Source: Phycisphaerales bacterium
Lineage (GTDB): Bacteria; Planctomycetota; Phycisphaerae; Phycisphaerales; UBA1924
DNA length: 64,000 nucleotides
Assembly (NCBI GenBank): GCA_029260315.1
Contig: JAJDDM010000096.1
Location: 1-64,000, forward strand
Reading direction: 5' to 3'
Shown: in pieces, positions 58,244-64,000 of the stretch
How the letters are laid out: each line of letters begins with the position of its first letter
Numbering within the stretch: position 1 is the first letter of the stretch
The notes under the pieces: generated by a model
Databases searched by the model: none
What the model saw: only the letters and a program-made list of their open reading frames with translations
Told to the model about the DNA's origin: nothing
Translations under genes and position numbers: made by a program

Positions 58244-61039
58244 TCAGAAGCCGTACTTCGCTTTTCGCAGTTGGAACGCTTTCTCTCCGCCCTCCATGAC
58301 GTGCTTTATCTCGTCGCGGATCTGCTCGACATCAATCGCACCATGGCATTTGATCCGGCCGCCCGAATGGTCACCAGCCCGGCGGTAATCGCAACAGATC
58401 ACCAGGTCAGCGTCACCGTTCACAACGATGTTCGCGTTGTGGCTTGAGACGATAATCTGACGCTTGGCTTTGGCGGACCAAATCTGCTCGACGATGTCGA
58501 GGATGACCTGATTGTCAAGGTCGTCTTCTGGTTGATCAATAATGAGCGGCGGCCCATCTTGGTTCAAGAGTACCTTGAGCAACGCTGTCGCCTGCTGTCC
58601 AGCCGAAGCAGAAGCGAATGGGATGTAGTCGTTCTCGCGGCGTTGATATTCGAACACCGGCACATCGGACGGTGAGGTCAGAAGCAACTCCAAGCACGCT
58701 GCGGGAGTCAGTTTTCGCGCGATTCGTTCTAGATCATTTTGCGTTGCACCAGCCTTGACCAACCTAGGACACCCGGGGACAGAGATGTCGTCGTCCTCAT
58801 CAGCTTCAATGGCCGCAAGCGATTCCAGCTCTTCGACAAGCTGCAACCACTCATCAAGTGGATCCTGGGCGTCAGTCACTGCCGAGCACAGTGCCTCATA
58901 TGTCGCCGAACGCACTCGGGTCCCAGAGAGCTCTTTGGTCAGCCGTTCGCTGATCTGCGATGCATCGGAAGCAACTGCCAGAGTAGCACGGATGCGTTCG
59001 GCGGAGAGTTGCGTGAGACGATCGCACTGCCCACTCAGGAGCACCGCTCTTGCTGCGTGGAGCTGTTTCCAACGCACTAGGGCAGACTCGTACTCACTTT
59101 CTGCTTTCTCTCGCCCTTGTAGCTCTTCACGCGTGTCCGCAAGCTGCTGACGAATAGACTTGACTTGCTTCTCCACCGATTCGATCAACGTCAACTTCCC
59201 AGTGTTTGCCGTTGATCGCTCCTTGGCTGCTTCGTATCGCTCGTTGTGTTGAGCAATCGCCGCATTCAGCTTTGCACGCGAGTCAACAAAACCGCCTAGT
59301 TCGTCGCTCCCGTCCTGCAGAATGGCTTCGATTGCCCCCAGCCGTTCCGACACCATTCCCTTGATGCGTTCTGCCGCTGCGTGCATGCGAGCTAACTCGT
59401 CGATGAGAGATTCCGACTCATCGTTCTCCATGCGTATGTCCGGTGGATCCTTCAAACTGCTACCGGCTGCTTGTATTCCAGCTCTCATTGACTCCAGATG
59501 ACGAGTCAACTCCGATACATGCCGCTCAACCGTCAACGTGTTTTCGTGCTGCGAGAGCACTTGAGCATCAGCCTCGGACAAGCCCGTAAGCTGTTTCCGA
59601 AGCTCAACTACTTGAAGTGCGAGCGACGATTCCTCAACTTGGAGTCTCTCAAGTCGAGAGGAGAGGTCTCGTTTCAGTCGCACCTTCTCGTGGGATGCCC
59701 GAATTTCGTCCTTCGTGTCTCGAAGCTCACTTCTCTTGGCCGCCAGTTCCGCTTCGATCGGAGCCTTCACCAAACGGATAAGCTCGTCTGTACGGACGCC
59801 GACCGCACTGAGTTGCTTCTGGCTATACGCCTGGATGGGCAGGAGTTTCTCAACGTCAGCGGCAACGCAATCCTCGAAATTTCCATCCGCGATCTTGAGC
59901 TGTAGTGATTCCGTGGTCGCCTTGCGTTGAACAACGTGCTGAATGCCGTTGACCACAAAGGTCACCGTGGCGATCCCATCGACTTTGGCGAGTGTGTTTT
60001 TGACGAGCCCCACTCTCTTCGCCTGGTAGTCGGGCAATTCGGTTGAGTCGGTCATCGGAGGATGATCACATAACGCCCATCTCAAATACTCCAGCACTGA
60101 CGATTTACCCGTGCCACGCCCTCCAATGAGGCATGAGAACTGAGGGTTGAACTCAATGTCAATCGGCCCAAGAAAGGTGCTGTTTGAGACTTCGAGAGAA
60201 GTGATTGCGATGGCAGGTAGCTGCGGCTCAGTCTGGTGGAGGCGTGTTTGCCGAGCGAGGCATGCTTGTCGAAGAGCCTCGGCGGTTGGTTGAGCCCACT
60301 TCACCCACGTTGAATGCGTGCCGAGATTGCGGCGATCGTCGAATCTGTCATCCGACGTTTGAAACAAGCCCAAAGGCTTGAAGCCCCACTCCGTATCCTT
60401 GCCATCAAGGATGCGTCGTTTGCCATCGTCGAGTTGGGTTTCAGATCCATCGAGGTAACCACCAACACATGGCATCTCTTTGTACTTTGGGGCAAACGCC
60501 TTGCGGAGAATTGACGACTGTCCCTTGCCTACGTTCGGCAGGATGATGTAGCGGCCCCGTGCGTACTCCTGAACGTCGAGGATCTCACACATCTTCGAAA
60601 GCGAGTCAATATGTGTCAGCCGCTGCGTTTCTGCATGGCGATCTTCGCCCGCGTCGTTACTAGCAATGCCAAGTGCGGCCATAACGGCAGGAAACATGTT
60701 GCCAGGAAAATTTGCGTCGAGTAAGAGGAGTGCCTGGCAGGGCACCGAGAGAGTCATCTCCATTCCCGGAAAGACCGTCAGTTGCTCCTGCTCTGGATAA
60801 GGGTCGCCTTCGTCGTCACGCTCTTCCTTGGCCGCAACTCGGATCGCTTCTACAAACACCATGTCGTGGTGGTCGGTAATGGCCACAGCATGGAGACGCT
60901 TCTCTCTACACTTTCGTACGAACCGTTCTGCCCACGCCTTGCGGTCTTCGTCCGATACCGGACGATCGCCTGTCCAGTTGATGTCCCGAGGCGTGTGTAC
61001 TTGAAAGTCGCACCGGAAGAAATGTGCTCCTGCATCCAT
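58244..61039 (-). CDS. TrlF-like protein: N-terminal PHP-type domain plus SMC/AAA-like ATPase
   Basis: FRCDFQVHTPRDINW...AVAITDHHDMVF (PHP); Walker A LIGGRGTGKSSVLEYLRW; SASAGQQATALLKVLL; Walker B PPLIIDQPEDDLDN; long coiled coil. Confidence 0.82.
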   Translation of the reverse strand: MDAGAHFFRCDFQVHTPRDINWTGDRPVSDEDRKAWAERFVRKCREKRLHAVAITDHHDMVFVEAIRVAAKEERDDEGDPYPEQEQLTVFPGMEMTLSVPCQALLLLDANFPGNMFPAVMAALGIASNDAGEDRHAETQRLTHIDSLSKMCEILDVQEYARGRYIILPNVGKGQSSILRKAFAPKYKEMPCVGGYLDGSETQLDDGKRRILDGKDTEWGFKPLGLFQTSDDRFDDRRNLGTHSTWVKWAQPTAEALRQACLARQTRLHQTEPQLPAIAITSLEVSNSTFLGPIDIEFNPQFSCLIGGRGTGKSSVLEYLRWALCDHPPMTDSTELPDYQAKRVGLVKNTLAKVDGIATVTFVVNGIQHVVQRKATTESLQLKIADGNFEDCVAADVEKLLPIQAYSQKQLSAVGVRTDELIRLVKAPIEAELAAKRSELRDTKDEIRASHEKVRLKRDLSSRLERLQVEESSLALQVVELRKQLTGLSEADAQVLSQHENTLTVERHVSELTRHLESMRAGIQAAGSSLKDPPDIRMENDESESLIDELARMHAAAERIKGMVSERLGAIEAILQDGSDELGGFVDSRAKLNAAIAQHNERYEAAKERSTANTGKLTLIESVEKQVKSIRQQLADTREELQGREKAESEYESALVRWKQLHAARAVLLSGQCDRLTQLSAERIRATLAVASDASQISERLTKELSGTRVRSATYEALCSAVTDAQDPLDEWLQLVEELESLAAIEADEDDDISVPGCPRLVKAGATQNDLERIARKLTPAACLELLLTSPSDVPVFEYQRRENDYIPFASASAGQQATALLKVLLNQDGPPLIIDQPEDDLDNQVILDIVEQIWSAKAKRQIIVSSHNANIVVNGDADLVICCDYRRAGDHSGGRIKCHGAIDVEQIRDEIKHVMEGGEKAFQLRKAKYGF

Positions 61040-61360
61040 GCGTCAACTCCAACGAACCGCTCATTCGGCTTCTACTTGCCCAGGAACACTACGAGTTTGC
61101 AGTGCAGGGCACATGACTCGTCACATTGGGGCATTCTATCCGACATTGCGGTACGAGATACCGGAAGGAGCAGGCTTGAATCAGAACCCCGTTTGTCGGA
61201 TAACAGATGCAGCGTCGAGCGTTTGCTCGATGCGGGCGTTACTCCGACCTCAAACGTTCGGGATGACGTTGCTACTTGTGGGTAGCCCCACCCGCTAAAC
61301 CAGGTCTAATCAACTTGGCTAAGGGAACGGTTTTACCAACCGTAACGGGGCTATCCCTTC

Positions 61361-61394
61361 GAGCCGGATGCGATGAGAGTCGCTTGTCCGGTTC
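61361..61394 (+). ncRNA. Group II intron domain V
   Basis: GAGCCGGATGCGATGAGAGTCGCTTGTCCGGTTC: 34 nt, GAGCC/GGTTC closing stem with AGC triad, 2-nt bulge region, GNRA (GAGA) tetraloop on a GCGAU/GUCGC stem. Confidence 0.85.
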
Positions 61395-61397
61395 AAC

Positions 61398-61446
61398 GGA
61401 GGCTCTGGAGAGTAGAACTTCGAAAGAAGAGTAATCCTCCAGTTCG
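61398..61446 (+). ncRNA. Probable group II intron domain VI
   Basis: GGAGG CTCT ... AGAG TAA TCCTCC stem-loop 3 nt after domain V with an unpaired A candidate (TAA) near the 3' arm. Confidence 0.55.
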
Positions 61447-61639
61447 ATCCGATGCCCTTCGTGCGGAAGAGGGGCGACGCTGACAGACCTCGGGTTGCTG
61501 GGTGGTACCAGCACGATGAGGCCGACAGTACTGAATGGGTGCGAATCCCTCGGCGGGGTAAGGTGGCTACGGCCATCGTGCAACGTTCGCTGGCGTGTGG
61601 AGCGTGCTCACGGCGACGTGAGTACCCGCAGTCTGACAA

Positions 61640-62330
61640 CTGCGGCGACCTGCTGACTTGAAAAGGCAGGCGGTGAATAGCTCAAGCATGAGAGGCCCGA
61701 AACAAATAGGGCTTGCCAGTAAGACGATTCGGAGACGGGTAGCCGAACAGCGAAAGGCCGGTGTTGGTGGATAGGGCGAGCTTCTGTGTTCGTAGCCTGG
61801 AAAGCGTGTGCCTCGGCACATGGCGACTGCGGCCTGGCGGAAGCCGGGCACGTACAACACTCGGTCCCTCGGGTAATACCGATTAGCGACGTGAACGAAT
61901 CGTTCTGACAGTGCTGTCTAAAGCGGGAAGGAGTCTCGATGCCGCGATTGGTACGCGGAGCCTTGCACGTCAGCAAGGACATATTCGGAACTCTGGGAGT
62001 GTGGCCTCAGTAGAAGAGCGATGCCACGGGCGGAAGCCCAGGGCAAGTGCTGCGATGGACCTGCAAGGCAGTGGGTTCTCGTTTGCCGCTCGGAGTGATT
62101 ACCGAGCGATTGCGACGACGAAAGGGCTGAGGGGAACGTGCTGCGATGCAGCCATCCCACAAGTAGCAACGTGCGACAGGCAACTGAGCCTGCCGCTCCT
62201 GAGACGACTCTAAGGACGGCCAGTGAGCTGTGGAGCGGAAGCTCCCCATCTGACTGGCGGTGGACTGACGACGGACACGCTTCGTACGCCTACGGCTCGA
62301 AGCGTGCACTCTTCTTTGCTGCGACCGCTA
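61640..62330 (+). ncRNA. Group II intron domain I (to II/III)-like sequence, downstream of domain V
   Basis: CCTGC-TGACTTGAAAA-GGCAGG-CGGTGAATAGCTCAAGCATGAGAGG...CTTGCCAGTAAG...GAACAGCGAAAGGCCGGTG resembles the 5' part of bacterial group II introns of the EcI5/class-B type (recalled); many stable hairpins; no convincing ORF. Confidence 0.6.
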
Positions 62331-62738
62331 CGCCAATACACCTTGGCGGGCGGTCTTATTGAATACAGCAGGCCGCCCATTTGCGGCGGGTGCTGTTAGC
62401 AAAGACGAGGTTGTGTCTCGAAGGATTCGACGACACAGACTCAGTCGTTTCGGAAGCGACCACGGAAGGTCGCTCGGTCAGTCGGAATGTGTGCGTGCGT
62501 GGGAACACGTTCTGCCGTGCCGTCACGTTGACGACACGGCAAGAGGTTCATCACGCATCGTGGAAAGGAGGTTCGGTCACAAGCGAAACTCCCTCGCACG
62601 CACCATTCTGGCGAGACCGTTGACGGACGACAGGTCCATGTACGTCTCAGGGTTTGGCTTTCGCAGATTGAGCCTTATCAATCTGCATCCTCGTGGTCCA
62701 TCCAAACGGTTGGACCAGGAGGATTCACGGGGAGGGGT

Positions 62739-63440
62739 ATGGAACCGAAGGCAAGCCGAGGAAACCAGTGGCTGGTGCAGTCACGTGCCGCACTCGTGCG
62801 GTATGTGGCAGCCAACCTGCTCACGCATGGCTACCGGTGGTACGTCACCGGCCAGATTCCAGAGCACAAAGACCCGGCTCTGACTGATGATGCGATTCTT
62901 GACCGCTATGGCCTTCGCATCACAAAGTGGGAGCGAGCCCGCAAGAAACGGGCGGGGTGGGCGAGTGTGCGATACCTCCGAGTAGACCAGTACTTCCTGC
63001 TCATTGCCACCGACGGTCCGCACCCATTCAGAACAGCAGAACAAGCGGTCATCAAAGATGCACGCCGAACCCCGCTCATCGTGGACGGGTACTCGCTCAG
63101 CATCCGCAAGCAAATGCTCGGGACTGGTCGTGGTGTTTGGCGTCCAAGTGTTCGCATCGAACGCAGCACCTACATGCAGCTACGAGCGTACTTTCTTGAA
63201 CACGCCGTGCATCGATCGGAGGATTGGCTGCGACGGGAGCTTCACAACGTCCCGTTCGAGCCATACCAACCAGTCGTCCGCCAACTCCACGCCCTTCTGC
63301 AAGCTCTCAACAAGGCCAGAAAGCGGGCCGGTTACACCGTGATTGGGTACGACGTATTCCGATACCGCATGAGGCCGATCAGGGTCTTTGTTGATGACAC
63401 GGATGTCGTCGTCAAAGCCCCGCACAAGGTGCCACGATGA
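62739..63440 (+). CDS. Uncharacterised basic protein downstream of the structured RNA
   Basis: Strong SD-like GGGGAGGGG 6 nt upstream of ATG; 233-aa ORF VRYLRVDQYFLLIATDG...MQLRAYFLEHAVHRSEDWLRRELHNVPFEPYQPVVRQLHALLQALNKARKRAGY; no RT, maturase or HNH motifs seen. Confidence 0.75.
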   Translation: MEPKASRGNQWLVQSRAALVRYVAANLLTHGYRWYVTGQIPEHKDPALTDDAILDRYGLRITKWERARKKRAGWASVRYLRVDQYFLLIATDGPHPFRTAEQAVIKDARRTPLIVDGYSLSIRKQMLGTGRGVWRPSVRIERSTYMQLRAYFLEHAVHRSEDWLRRELHNVPFEPYQPVVRQLHALLQALNKARKRAGYTVIGYDVFRYRMRPIRVFVDDTDVVVKAPHKVPR

Positions 63441-63574
63441 GTGCGTTCGACCATCTCTTTCGCAGGCACATCGACCGCATGGCTAAACGTCGCGTAGCCG
63501 CACCATCTCTTGTGGCTTGGTGCTGGCGACTCGTGTTGGCCGGATGTCTCGCACGCTTGTTCTGGCCAGCATGA
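63437..63574 (+). CDS. 45-aa small hydrophobic protein, ATGA-coupled to the preceding ORF
   Basis: MSAFDHLFRRHIDRMAKRRVAAPSLVAWCWRLVLAGCLARLFWPA; start overlaps the upstream stop; below the ORF-track cutoff. Confidence 0.55.
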   Translation: MSAFDHLFRRHIDRMAKRRVAAPSLVAWCWRLVLAGCLARLFWPA

Positions 63575-63589
63575 CCGGGTTCGTCTCGT

Positions 63590-64000
63590 TCAGCTCATGG
63601 CCTGCTCTGTGAACTTGTCGTAGTCATTGGCGACCGCAAAGCCGATGTCGGTATCGAGTGCCTTGAAGTGTTCTCGGCCACAGTCAATCTTCGCCTTCTC
63701 CCTGGCACGAAGGTCACCACTGAACAGGCTTCCCTTCGTCTCCACGACGAAGTAGAGCCGCTCCTGGCCGTCAATGTCGATGACAACCGCCCAGTCTGGG
63801 TTGTACGTGCCGAGGGGCGTCTCGATCTTGAACCATGCCGGGAGCTTCGCGTACACCTTCACCTCATCGGCTCGCTCGAAGGCACCTGCAAACGCCTCCT
63901 CAACGTCGGAGTCGTAGACGACGTGCTCATAGACGGACTTGTCACTCTTGAGCATGTTCTGGTTGAGGTAGCCCCGTAGCTCCTCGTTCTGGAAGAGCTC
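63590..64000 (-). CDS. Type III restriction endonuclease (Res) subunit, C-terminal part (runs off window)
   Basis: NEELRGYLNQNMLKSDKSVYEHVVYDSDVEEAFAGAFERADEVKVYAKLPAWFKIETPLGTYNPDWAVVIDIDGQERLYFVVETKGSLFSGDLRAREKAKIDCGREHFKAL: PD-(D/E)XK-type end of type III Res proteins. Confidence 0.82.
   Translation of the reverse strand, partial: ELFQNEELRGYLNQNMLKSDKSVYEHVVYDSDVEEAFAGAFERADEVKVYAKLPAWFKIETPLGTYNPDWAVVIDIDGQERLYFVVETKGSLFSGDLRAREKAKIDCGREHFKALDTDIGFAVANDYDKFTEQAMS

Noticed and set aside
61272-62720. Multiple short ORFs (60-175 aa) on both strands in the structured RNA region
   Set aside because: Mutually overlapping, no RBS, no motifs; the sequence is better explained as structured RNA.
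62739-63440. Interpretation of the 233-aa ORF as a group II intron reverse transcriptase/maturase or LAGLIDADG/HNH endonuclease
   Set aside because: No YADD, no LAGLIDADG, no HNH or Zn motifs in the translation.

Overview
The window looks like a GC-rich chromosomal segment from a planctomycete, probably Phycisphaerae-like. This lineage call is an inference from gene content and protein style. Bases ~550-58,050 are mostly housekeeping genes: gpmI, a PagL-like protein, bcp, an AGCS symporter, lpxB, a two-component pair, an rsmB/ptsN/ispA/dxs/nadK run, an arginine succinyltransferase-type catabolic operon, FG-GAP/VCBS proteins, and a large type II secretion/type IV pilus operon with a 2180-aa GspK-like protein and a pilin gene split by an in-frame TAG. 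Two tRNA genes are present (Pro-TGG and Gly-TCC). An interspersed palindromic repeat family occurs at four intergenic loci. Downstream of tRNA-Gly (~58,124-64,000) the composition changes and the region looks like an accessory/defense island. It carries a TrlF-like PHP+ATPase and the 3' end of a type III restriction endonuclease gene. Between them lies ~1.4 kb of highly structured non-coding sequence in which a canonical group II intron domain V lies UPSTREAM of domain-I-like sequence, with no reverse transcriptase. This suggests a circularly permuted group II intron-like RNA. It is followed by an uncharacterised 233-aa ORF that overlaps a 45-aa hydrophobic ORF by ATGA. I consider that locus the most interesting part of the window.
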